From Nanobdellota archaeon (GTDB taxonomy: Archaea; Nanobdellota; Nanobdellia; Woesearchaeales; GW2011-AR15): DNA of 10,047 nucleotides. Where the stretch lies: the NCBI GenBank assembly GCA_018815145.1, contig JAHIYL010000046.1, positions 1 through 10,047 of the forward strand, written 5' to 3'. The notes under the pieces are model-generated. The model was given only the letters and a program-made list of their open reading frames with translations, was not told the DNA's origin and did not search any database. The stretch's first letter is position 1; every line of letters begins with the position of its first letter. Positions 1-7,206 of this stretch are shown here, piece after piece. Made by a program: the position numbers and the translations under genes.

Positions 1-102
1 AAATCTATTGTCAATAAGGCTTCCAATGATATGTTATCTTTTCATTCTTGGTTTTATATATCATCAAAAAGGATTGGCTGACGAAAAATTTCAGAATGAA
101 AA
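1..102. other. Left-edge non-coding stretch, probable upstream region of a leftward gene
   Basis: No complete gene is visible. On the minus strand a TATA-like octamer (TATATAAA, positions 60-53) stands about 27 nt before a TTG at 26-24 that stays open for 8 codons to the window edge. This would fit a leaderless leftward gene starting at the border, but 8 codons prove nothing. The stretch also contains the 3' end of the transcript of the radical SAM gene. A short T-run on the minus strand near 70-66 is the only terminator-like element. Confidence 0.25.
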
Positions 103-1176
103 TCACCTGAAGAAGTGAACAGGATTCTTGATTATTCTTTTTGTGTATGGTTCCAGGACCGTCTTATTGAATTTTTTTACATAGGCTTTGTTTATGCCGG
201 GACAAATTCCTTTCAAAGAGCATTTTTTGCACACAGGCAGATGTGCCTTATTATAATAAATCCTGGCACACTGCACCATCTCGCAAAGATAGGCATAAAG
301 GCTTCTTTTCCCGTATTTGGGTGCCATCCTGGAATGAAGCAGAAAACCCGAAGCCAATCCTGCGCTAAGATGAAAATAACCCATGCGAAAAATCATGAAT
401 AGGATCGGATCCCACTCTTCTTTCTCGTAAATTTTCTGCCACATTGTCCTGACATTTTTTTCATGCCCTTTCATAAGACAGAAAGGCAGGAATCTCACAT
501 TGATCTGCTGAAAATCTTTTTCATACTTATCAAGTGCGTCTGAGATTGATTTTCCAATCGGCTTATAATCCTCTACAGTGACATCATCTTCTCTGTATTT
601 GATTGTCTCTTCTGCCGGATTAAAAACAAGAAGATTTATTGCTCTTGGTCCATATTTTTTGAGAAGACCAAAATAATTATCCAAATCCTTGAAATTCAGA
701 TTGCTTATGACAGTATTAATCCTGAAACCAAACTTCAATTTTTTCATATTGTCCATGGCTTTCAATAGTTTTTCATAGCTTCCTGGAACTCTAGTCAGAT
801 AATCATGCAGTCCATTACTTGAACCATGCAGGGAAAATAAAGTGTCTGTCAAGCCTGCGTCCAATAATTCTTTGCAATAATCATAATTTGCCATCATTAA
901 GCCATTTGTGATCACACATATATCAGCAAAACCAATTTTTTTTGCATATCTAATTACTTCAGGAAGATCTTTTCTTATGGTCGGTTCACAGCCTGAAAAA
1001 TCAACTGCTGTCTTTCCAAATTTTCTTGCAAACCCCAGCCTCTTTTTAATCTGGTGCGTGGTCAAATCTTTAACTGTCCCTTTTTCCAGCGATTCCCTAT
1101 AATAGCAGAAAATGCATCTCTCATTGCATGAAAAACCAACATGAAGAACAAACCGCCTTGTTATTTTGGGAATCAT
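103..1176 (-). CDS. Radical SAM protein with C-terminal auxiliary-cluster-like cysteines, substrate unknown
   Basis: A 357-residue radical SAM enzyme, expected to bind a [4Fe-4S] cluster and cleave S-adenosylmethionine to start radical chemistry. Near the N-terminus is the CX3CX2C cluster motif (C17, C21, C24). A GGEP-like motif follows as SGCEPT (C63 replaces a usual glycine), then the ITNG strand and a FSLHGSS strand typical of the TIM-barrel core. The C-terminal region carries C298, C303, C316, C319 and C325, resembling a SPASM/twitch-type auxiliary Fe-S site. A block VRFLPFCLMKG at about 227-237 looks like a family-specific motif, but I cannot name the family. The ATG at 1176 is preferred over an in-frame TTG at 1188, because a TATA-like box at 1208-1201 lies about 29 nt before the ATG and only about 17 nt before the TTG. 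The gene stands alone, so context gives no substrate; peptide, RNA or cofactor modification are all open. Confidence 0.85.
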   Translation of the reverse strand: MIPKITRRFVLHVGFSCNERCIFCYYRESLEKGTVKDLTTHQIKKRLGFARKFGKTAVDFSGCEPTIRKDLPEVIRYAKKIGFADICVITNGLMMANYDYCKELLDAGLTDTLFSLHGSSNGLHDYLTRVPGSYEKLLKAMDNMKKLKFGFRINTVISNLNFKDLDNYFGLLKKYGPRAINLLVFNPAEETIKYREDDVTVEDYKPIGKSISDALDKYEKDFQQINVRFLPFCLMKGHEKNVRTMWQKIYEKEEWDPILFMIFRMGYFHLSAGLASGFLLHSRMAPKYGKRSLYAYLCEMVQCARIYYNKAHLPVCKKCSLKGICPGINKAYVKKFNKTVLEPYTKRIIKNPVHFFR

Positions 1177-1188
1177 CAAACCAAACAA

Positions 1189-1430
1189 AAGCGGAATTTT
1201 ATTTATATTGGTTTTGGAAATTTACCATTAAAGAAAGAATTATGAAAGAATCCTGCAAAAAAACAACATATTTAAATAAAACCTGGTTTATCAGATATGT
1301 GTCCTGAAATCTATGCAAGACAAAGGTGTTTCAAGGAGCTCAATTTTTACACAACGGGCTGTGCCCAACATAAAATCTAGGCTTTAAAGAACCCTTTGTG
1401 CAATATGATTTTCAGGCGATTTTTGATTCT
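1189..1430. other. Intergenic spacer with a possible plus-strand promoter and a 24-codon ORF
   Basis: This spacer lies between the start of the radical SAM gene and the stop of the dehydrogenase gene. Besides the radical SAM promoter it has a TATA-like TTTAAATA at 1271-1278 on the plus strand. About 39 nt after its centre an ATG at 1313 opens a 24-codon ORF ending at 1387 (begins MQDKGVSRSS). A small GGGC-TGT-GCCC hairpin lies inside it at 1356-1366. Nothing resembles a known RNA gene, and the ORF has no recognisable motif. It may be a small RNA or peptide, or just spacer. Confidence 0.25.
1201..1208 (-). promoter_or_regulatory. TATA-like box of the radical SAM gene
   Basis: The minus strand reads ATATAAAT within CAATATAAATAAAATTCC. 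Its centre is about 29 nt upstream of the ATG at 1176, close to the usual archaeal TATA-to-start distance, so the transcript is probably leaderless or nearly so. No Shine-Dalgarno-like sequence precedes the ATG. Confidence 0.6.
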
Positions 1431-2699
1431 TTACCAACATATCCCTTCATATCTTTTTGGCCTCTTTCTGTCAAAGACATTCTTTCCATCTATTACTATT
1501 TTGTTCTTATAGTCCACATCCTTGAACTGAGGCCATTCAGTCAGTATCAGGATAATTTCTGACTCCTTAACAACTGCGTCAGCATTCTTCATATATTTTA
1601 GGTGTGGAAATATTTTTTTAACCTGTCTCATTGCCTTTGGATCATAGATACATAGTGTGGCTTCTTCCATCAACAGTTCCTTTATGGTGTTCAGAGCCGG
1701 GCTTTCCCTGATGTCATCTGTCCATTCCTTAAATGTCAGACCAAGGACACCGACCTTCTTCCCTTTCAATGGACCATACTTATCCAATAATTCCATCATC
1801 TTTAACGGCTGCTCCCGGTTCACATCCAAGACAGAACGAAGAAGCCGCGCATTGTATCCTTGCTCTGTTGCCTTATAGATTATTGCATTGACATCTTTGG
1901 GAAAACAAGAACCGCCAAAACCTATACCTGATCTCAGGAAATGCGGCGAGATCCTGTGGTCCATTGATATTCCTTTTGAGACAGTATTTGTGTCGATTCC
2001 CAATTTTTTGCAGATGTTCCCCATCTCATTGATAAAAGAGATCTTTGTAGCCAAAAAAGCATTGCTTGCGTATTTGATCATCTCTGCCTCCTTGAAGCTG
2101 GCGGTCAAAATAGGGCATTTGAATGACCGATATACCTCTTTGATTGAGTTGATGGACTTTTTATCGCTGCTTCCGAGTATTATCCTGTCCGGACTGAAAA
2201 AATCCTTCAGAGCCAGCCCTTCTCTTAAGAACTCAGGATTCATGATTACTCCAAAGCCTTCTCCAAATTTCTTTTTTGAATATTTTTCAAGTACCGGTAT
2301 GACAACTTCTTCAATTGTTCCCGGGACAATGGTTGATTTGACAACAATCGTAAACCATCTGTCAGTTTTCTGAATGGTCTTTCCCACGTCTTCACAGACT
2401 TTCCTGAGCTGTTCTATTGACATAGAACCTTCTTTTTTTGATGGTGTACCAACGCATACAAAAAGGACATCTGATTTTTTGACTGCTGCTGCAAGGTTGG
2501 TTGTTGCTGTCAGATGATCTGGCACAACTTCTTCCAAGAGCTCCTTTAGCCCGTCCTCATAAATAGGAGGTGTCTTATTGTTTATCAACCCTACCTTATC
2601 TTCATCTAAATCAACTCCAGAAACAGCAAAACCAAGCTTTGCAAGTCCTGCTGCCTGACACATCCCTACATAACCAAGACCTATAACACAAACTTTCAT
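1431..2699 (-). CDS. UDP-glucose/GDP-mannose dehydrogenase family protein, probably UDP-glucose 6-dehydrogenase
   Basis: A 422-residue NAD-dependent enzyme of the family that oxidises the C6 hydroxyl of a sugar nucleotide twice to a uronic acid (UDP-glucose to UDP-glucuronate is most likely). The N-terminal Rossmann fold opens with GLGYVG (residues 7-12). Catalytic features known from UDP-glucose dehydrogenases are present: T123 in STIVPGT, E156 and E160 in NPEFLREG, K209 and N213 in IKYASN, and C265 with D269 in GFGGSCFPKD. The C-terminal UDP-binding domain has LTFKEWTDDIRESPA (about 321-335), where family members usually have KPGTDD or similar. Length is normal for the family. UDP-ManNAc or GDP-mannose dehydrogenase cannot be excluded, but the segment FLRSGIGFGGSCFPKD favours UDP-glucose. 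It is transcribed divergently from a nucleotidyltransferase-like gene, suggesting shared nucleotide-sugar supply for glycans. Cytoplasmic; no signal peptide. Confidence 0.92.
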   Translation of the reverse strand: MKVCVIGLGYVGMCQAAGLAKLGFAVSGVDLDEDKVGLINNKTPPIYEDGLKELLEEVVPDHLTATTNLAAAVKKSDVLFVCVGTPSKKEGSMSIEQLRKVCEDVGKTIQKTDRWFTIVVKSTIVPGTIEEVVIPVLEKYSKKKFGEGFGVIMNPEFLREGLALKDFFSPDRIILGSSDKKSINSIKEVYRSFKCPILTASFKEAEMIKYASNAFLATKISFINEMGNICKKLGIDTNTVSKGISMDHRISPHFLRSGIGFGGSCFPKDVNAIIYKATEQGYNARLLRSVLDVNREQPLKMMELLDKYGPLKGKKVGVLGLTFKEWTDDIRESPALNTIKELLMEEATLCIYDPKAMRQVKKIFPHLKYMKNADAVVKESEIILILTEWPQFKDVDYKNKIVIDGKNVFDRKRPKRYEGICW

Positions 2700-2701
2700 T
2701 T

Positions 2702-2709
2702 TATCACCT
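2702..2709 (-). promoter_or_regulatory. Shine-Dalgarno site of the dehydrogenase gene
   Basis: The minus strand reads AGGTGATAAA directly before the ATG at 2699. AGGTGAT matches the usual anti-Shine-Dalgarno end of archaeal 16S rRNA at a short spacing. It supports this ATG and implies a leadered transcript, unlike the neighbouring leaderless-looking starts. Confidence 0.6.
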
Positions 2710-2770
2710 TGTCTTTCTAATTTGATTTTGACTTATTAATTTTTTGTAATTGAATATGTGAATAATCATT

Positions 2771-2786
2771 AGATATTTTAATATCT
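2771..2786. repeat. Inverted repeat AGATATT-TT-AATATCT in the divergent promoter region
   Basis: Two perfect 7-bp arms are separated by 2 nt (16 bp in all), midway between two divergent genes. On the minus strand it contains ATTAAAATAT, the best TATA candidate for the dehydrogenase gene (predicted transcript start near 2752, about 50 nt leader, which fits the presence of a Shine-Dalgarno site). It could therefore be an operator overlapping that promoter. Its AT-only centre means chance is possible in such AT-rich DNA. Confidence 0.4.
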
Positions 2787-2813
2787 TACCTTTATCCTAC
2801 TTAATCCGACACA

Positions 2814-2821
2814 TTTATATA
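2814..2821 (+). promoter_or_regulatory. TATA-like box of the RHH-nucleotidyltransferase gene
   Basis: TTTATATA on the plus strand is centred about 26 nt before the ATG at 2844, the expected archaeal spacing for a leaderless mRNA. No Shine-Dalgarno-like sequence lies in the T-rich stretch between box and start. Confidence 0.65.
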
Positions 2822-2843
2822 TCTTCTATTTTTTGTACTTTTT

Positions 2844-3668
2844 ATGAGAAAAAAAATATCGATTACAATCAATGAAAAGACTCTTTCTGAAATTGACAAC
2901 ATAATTGATAATATCTATATACGGAACAGATCACAAGCAATAGAACTCTTGGTGAACAATGCGCTTGGCGAAAATAAGGTTGCTGTGATTCTTTGTGGTG
3001 GTCCTGAAAATATCTTGAAGATTGGAAAAGAAAACTTTCGGCCAACTGCAAAGATAGGAAACACATCTGTCATTGAGATGGCTCTCAAAAAACTGAGGGA
3101 GGACGGATTCAAGACGATCTTTTTTATTGCACGGCACAATGTAATTACTGAAATATTCAAAACTGTCCAGAATGGATCAAAATTTGGTGTGACACTTGAA
3201 TATGTGGAAGAATATGAATCTTCAGGCACTGCAGAGTCTCTCCGTCTTCTCAGAGGAAAACTAAAGACAAGCTTCCTGGTTGTGTACGGAGACATCATAT
3301 TCAACAAAATAAATATTGAAGAATTATGGAATACTCATCTGAAGAAAAAGGGATTGGCTTCATTGATGCTCACAACAACCGCAAACCCCAGCAAAAAAGG
3401 AGTTGTGAAAATTGAAGGATCAAACATCCTGGAGTTTCTTCAAAAACCAAGAGGCAGCGACATATACTTAGGGTTTTCAAGCATCTTTGTAGCAACCCCT
3501 GAATTATTTGAGTATTCCGGAAAAAGCCTGGAAGATGATGTCTTTCCCCTATTAGCAAAAAAAGGGCTGCTTTCAGGACACATGTCTGCAAACAAGGAAT
3601 TACATATCCACAGTCAGGACGACATATTGAAAGCTAAAAAAGAGATTATTGAACTCTCTAAGCAGTGA
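2844..3668 (+). CDS. Ribbon-helix-helix DNA-binding domain fused to a sugar-nucleotidyltransferase-like domain
   Basis: A 274-residue two-domain protein. Residues 1-43 form a CopG/Arc-type ribbon-helix-helix: a basic beta strand (KKISITI), then helix A (EKTLSEIDNIIDN) and helix B starting at RSQAIELL. From residue 45 a GT-A type nucleotidyltransferase domain follows: AVILCGG (47-53), GTAESLRLL (128-136), VVYGD with G149-D150 (the usual metal/nucleotide site), FLQKP with K201 (like the family's EKP lysine), and GFSSIFVATPELF (210-222). The signature GGxGTRLxP...PK is altered: GGPENIL replaces GGxGTRL, and RPTAKIG replaces RPKxL, so the usual arginine and lysine are not at their expected places. 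It may be a divergent NTP-sugar pyrophosphorylase or a sensor that binds sugar nucleotides and controls transcription. Divergent from a nucleotide-sugar dehydrogenase. Its last 11 bp overlap the end of the DP2 gene on the other strand. Start fixed by the TATA spacing. Confidence 0.85.
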   Translation: MRKKISITINEKTLSEIDNIIDNIYIRNRSQAIELLVNNALGENKVAVILCGGPENILKIGKENFRPTAKIGNTSVIEMALKKLREDGFKTIFFIARHNVITEIFKTVQNGSKFGVTLEYVEEYESSGTAESLRLLRGKLKTSFLVVYGDIIFNKINIEELWNTHLKKKGLASLMLTTTANPSKKGVVKIEGSNILEFLQKPRGSDIYLGFSSIFVATPELFEYSGKSLEDDVFPLLAKKGLLSGHMSANKELHIHSQDDILKAKKEIIELSKQ

Positions 3669-6600
3669 ACCATTGTCCCAGTCCTTGCTGGATTTCTTTT
3701 TCCCTTCCAAGCACAGAATCTATTCTCTTTTGAGTCATGTCCAGTGTCTGCCGGATATATGGAGGGACATTGAATTTCTCAGCCAGGCTCAATGATGGCT
3801 CCATATACTTGATTATTGATCCTTTTGATATGGTAAAAATCAATTTCCCTCTACAATCCGTGCATCTTCCTGCAAGCGGTGGCCGCCGATATTTGGCATT
3901 GCATTTTACACAGCGAAATTGTTGGATAGAATATTTTCTCAGATTTCCTTTTATGTCCCTGATAAAATGTTTATTTATGACCAGGCTTGCAACCCCTGCT
4001 GCGTCAACAGCACATATCTTTACTGCAAGCTCCATCTGCCCAGTTAATTTTTCCTGCATGCTTGGAAGCGTCTTATAAGAAGAACATAATGTGCCAGAAT
4101 TCATGTCTTTTGTCTCGTGGGTATATCTCATTCCTTCATATTGCTTGTATGTTCCAAGATAATCATCTATCTGAAAGACTTTGACATCCCAAGGGTTTTT
4201 GTATTGCTCTGCTGCCGCATAAAATTCCAAAGGATAGCTGTCAACAATGTCAAGGCCATGCACCTCATCATCTACTTCTCCCGGAATCAGGATTGAAGTC
4301 AAGACCAGCGGAGCATCCATTGTCCTTGATCCTCTCTTGTCCGGAAGAAATGATCTTGAGAAATTCAGAAGACCATCCATCAGAAGTATGACACATGCCT
4401 CATCTCCGTCACAGTTCCGTCTCATGGCTGCATGGAATAATGGGTGGGTGTACATCCCCTGCGTCTTTGAAAAACCAATTATTCTCCCTATTGTGCCCGC
4501 TGATGTGTGCGGTGCAAGCCCCATAACCAGATGGCCTATCAGATCTTTTTTGGATTTTAGACAATAATATGGTGATAAATCATATAGCTTTATCAGGAGT
4601 TCATCAATAAAGTTTGCAATGCGAAAAAGCACATCGCTTGACAATTCATCAGGGGAATCTATACAATCCGGAAGAATTATATCCTGAGGAAAAATCTCAA
4701 GCATCTGATCAGTATTTGTAAGCTCTTTTCCAAAGAGATCTTTTTCATACCCTAATTCCTTTAATCTTAACACTGATGTCCCTATCTCTTGGGGAGTAAA
4801 GTGTGTAACAGGCATCTCAATCATGTCATACCGGGTGGTCCCGTCTTTGTTGACATAGATGCTGTGCTTTGCTCTCAGTATGCCTTTTATCAGATGCTCT
4901 GGGGTATGGTCCTTATTGCTGGTGCCCTTGACACCTTTTATCAGATCAGGATATATTTTTGTCTTGAGTTTAGACAATGCTTTTACAAAATAATGATTGA
5001 TATTTATCTGCTGGTTCCTAAATGAATGTGCCCGGTGCTTTTGGCCTGTTTCCTGGTTTACTTTTTCGCACTTTTTGTTGCTTACCGTCTTGCAGCCCTC
5101 ACAATACCATCTTCTTTCTGTCTTAGCACCACATTCTTCACAAACGGACAATATAGTCTCTTTCTTGCATTTTTGACAATAACACACAGGGAAATTACCG
5201 CTAACTTTGCCCCCGACCAACGCTGCCTGAAAAGACCTTAATCTGCCGCCTTCTTCTCCAACAGGAAACAGGACATGGGGGCTGCCTTTTAGTTTTCTCA
5301 TCTTTGCCTTTTCCGGTCGCCCCATCCTTGCACCTATGAATGTTCCGCATTTGTCTTTGATCTTAAGTGAGAAGGTTGAATCTAATACAACCAGTGCGTT
5401 TTTGGCACCGGTTTCCTTTGTCTGGAATTTATCTTTGTTTTCAATAAAAAAATAATTGAGCACTTCTGCGTGGCTTTTTTCAATAACTACAAATTCCTTG
5501 TTCACAAATAAATGTGGTATTCCAGATCTCTCCAATGCCTGCTTTCCTTGTTCCTGATATTCCAAAATGATCTTGCTTAGTTTTCCCTCTTCTTTTTGGA
5601 GTCTTGCTCTTTGGAACCATGAAATCAGAATAAACAGCTCTTTTTCTGACAGAATCTTCCAATAATATATGAAATCCGGGTGGAGCGGCACATTTAGCTT
5701 AATTGATATCTCCTTAGCCAACCTAAATGATATTTTTGAACCAATAGGTTCTTTAAACAATATTTCAAGGTGCTCTTCTCTTACACTCAATAACTCTGCC
5801 AGTTTGTCTATTGCCAAGGAACCAAATAGATCAATCACTGCCTTTTCAACATCTTTGATCCACCACTCAGAACAATACCCCGGAGGTATAAGCCTGTGTC
5901 CGTTTTCAGAAAAATCACCATAATTAAAAAGTATGTCTCCCATAAAAAGTATCTGCTCTACTTCCTCTGCGTGGATTTTTGCCATTTTTTCTGAAGTAAG
6001 CTGCAGCACAGTCTTATCTTTGAGTTTTACAATTGGCCCATCAATTGATTCGCAGGGCACAATTGCAGCGGCCTTTCCTGGCCTTTCTATTTTTAATTGC
6101 GTGCCTGTTGCAATGTATCCTTGAAGAACCACCATTGTTGCCGGATGTATTGCCGCCGCTGCCAACCCCGTATGTCGGGTCCTACCATATCTTAACCTAA
6201 ACCCCCCGTCTCTCATAGGATATGTTAATATCGGTCTTCCTGCAACAAGATCTTTTATAAAAGTATAATTGGGTGATATTTTTTCTGTGTTAGCACCGGG
6301 TTTCTTGCTCTTTGCCTTAATTTTCTTTTGGATCTGAAGGAACTCTTCCAAAAAACCCCATTCCAGATTAAAGGATTTCCCCCATTTATTTACTTGTTTG
6401 AAAACTTTGGGCGCCTTTTGAGCCAAACCCTCTGCCAATACCAAACAGAGCCCTCCCCTCAGCCGGTTTGTGTGTATCCTTGGTAAATCCTTGTAATTAG
6501 AGACTTCTTTTTCTTCGGTCGGGTCTCCGTTTATCTCTACGGCCAGATTTTTCACAAGAAAAACAATCTCTTCTTCAGAAGGCAGATATTGTAAATTGGT

Positions 6601-7206
6601 AACCCGCTCATGGTAATCTCTTACTTCTGTAACAAATCTTTTTACTTCCTTTTCTGTTGGATCATATCTATCATAACCCATCTTCAGCCGTACATAATCT
6701 GCCAATATCAAAGATACTGCTTCAGCTGTACCTCCTGCTGCCCTGATTGGGCCTGCAAACAGAATTGAAACAAATTCTTTGTTATCTTGCCTTTTTTTAA
6801 TCTGTAATTCAATAAAGCCCTCAAGAGGTGCTGAAATCACTCCCAGAGTGATATATGCAAGACCAACCCTCACTCCTGTCTCCATGGCCTTGAGCTTGTT
6901 CTCAAATTTACAGAATTTTTGGAATGCAACCTCTTCTGCAATCTTAAGGGCCACCCTCCAGTCCAAAGAGCCATATTCTTTTTCAAGCTTGTCAATTCTT
7001 TTTGCAACACCACTATTCAGAATCTGTGGGGCCGCCGCGCTAATCAGCCCCTCAACTCTCTCTGAAATGCCTTTTGCAACAGGGATATCAATTTTCTCTT
7101 CTGGATCATATCCTTTTTGCCTTGCTTGCTGCCCCAGCTTATATGCCTGCCTAAGCTGTTCATCCAATCTATCAAAATACTCTTGCATATGGGGCGACGC
7201 ATTCAT
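3658..7206 (-). CDS. polC: DNA polymerase D large subunit DP2 (catalytic)
   Basis: The 1182-residue polymerase subunit of archaeal family D, which synthesises DNA with DP1 at the replication fork. Recognisable blocks in order: AGPIRAAGGTAEA (151-163); GGFRLRYGRTRHTG (334-347); GARMGRPEKAKMR (625-637); a cysteine-rich zinc region (C675, C677, C680, C689, C692, C702, C705); the catalytic loop NCDGDE (931-936) with both metal-binding aspartates D933 and D935; and a second zinc site C1099, C1102, C1115, C1118. The C-terminus holds QQGLGQWF (1173-1180), fitting the PCNA-interacting QxxLxxWF pattern. No intein interrupts the catalytic loop, a common insertion site in other archaea. Length is within the usual range. 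Its ATG overlaps the DP1 stop (ATGA, 7206-7203), suggesting translational coupling; another ATG exists at codon 7. It ends 11 bp inside the convergent nucleotidyltransferase gene. Confidence 0.98.
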   Translation of the reverse strand: MNASPHMQEYFDRLDEQLRQAYKLGQQARQKGYDPEEKIDIPVAKGISERVEGLISAAAPQILNSGVAKRIDKLEKEYGSLDWRVALKIAEEVAFQKFCKFENKLKAMETGVRVGLAYITLGVISAPLEGFIELQIKKRQDNKEFVSILFAGPIRAAGGTAEAVSLILADYVRLKMGYDRYDPTEKEVKRFVTEVRDYHERVTNLQYLPSEEEIVFLVKNLAVEINGDPTEEKEVSNYKDLPRIHTNRLRGGLCLVLAEGLAQKAPKVFKQVNKWGKSFNLEWGFLEEFLQIQKKIKAKSKKPGANTEKISPNYTFIKDLVAGRPILTYPMRDGGFRLRYGRTRHTGLAAAAIHPATMVVLQGYIATGTQLKIERPGKAAAIVPCESIDGPIVKLKDKTVLQLTSEKMAKIHAEEVEQILFMGDILFNYGDFSENGHRLIPPGYCSEWWIKDVEKAVIDLFGSLAIDKLAELLSVREEHLEILFKEPIGSKISFRLAKEISIKLNVPLHPDFIYYWKILSEKELFILISWFQRARLQKEEGKLSKIILEYQEQGKQALERSGIPHLFVNKEFVVIEKSHAEVLNYFFIENKDKFQTKETGAKNALVVLDSTFSLKIKDKCGTFIGARMGRPEKAKMRKLKGSPHVLFPVGEEGGRLRSFQAALVGGKVSGNFPVCYCQKCKKETILSVCEECGAKTERRWYCEGCKTVSNKKCEKVNQETGQKHRAHSFRNQQININHYFVKALSKLKTKIYPDLIKGVKGTSNKDHTPEHLIKGILRAKHSIYVNKDGTTRYDMIEMPVTHFTPQEIGTSVLRLKELGYEKDLFGKELTNTDQMLEIFPQDIILPDCIDSPDELSSDVLFRIANFIDELLIKLYDLSPYYCLKSKKDLIGHLVMGLAPHTSAGTIGRIIGFSKTQGMYTHPLFHAAMRRNCDGDEACVILLMDGLLNFSRSFLPDKRGSRTMDAPLVLTSILIPGEVDDEVHGLDIVDSYPLEFYAAAEQYKNPWDVKVFQIDDYLGTYKQYEGMRYTHETKDMNSGTLCSSYKTLPSMQEKLTGQMELAVKICAVDAAGVASLVINKHFIRDIKGNLRKYSIQQFRCVKCNAKYRRPPLAGRCTDCRGKLIFTISKGSIIKYMEPSLSLAEKFNVPPYIRQTLDMTQKRIDSVLGREKEIQQGLGQWFTA
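7203..7206 (-). promoter_or_regulatory. DP1 stop / DP2 start overlap (ATGA)
   Basis: On the minus strand the DP2 start ATG and the DP1 stop TGA share the sequence ATGA. The upstream sequence is purine-rich (AGAGAAGAAAAA) but has no clear GGAGG-type site. Re-initiation after DP1 would give matched amounts of the two subunits. Confidence 0.7.

Noticed and set aside
115..402. Plus-strand open frame of 95 codons
   Set aside because: It lies entirely opposite the radical SAM gene and its C-terminal cysteine region, with no recognisable protein features.
290..410. Hydrophobic stretch in the radical SAM protein (about residues 258-281) as a membrane segment
   Set aside because: It is interrupted by R, H and S residues and lies between the core and the auxiliary cysteines, so a buried helix is more likely.
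1888..2373. Plus-strand open frame of 161 codons
   Set aside because: Complement of the conserved catalytic core of the dehydrogenase; no start signal or domain of its own.
4380..4450. Possible intein at the DP2 catalytic loop
   Set aside because: The frame runs straight through HPLFHAAMRRNCDGDEACV with no insertion.
6361..6383. TTCCAGATTAAAGG followed by a C-run, resembling an origin box
   Set aside because: Inside the DP2 coding sequence, lacks the GGAAA half and the downstream G-run; single chance-level match.
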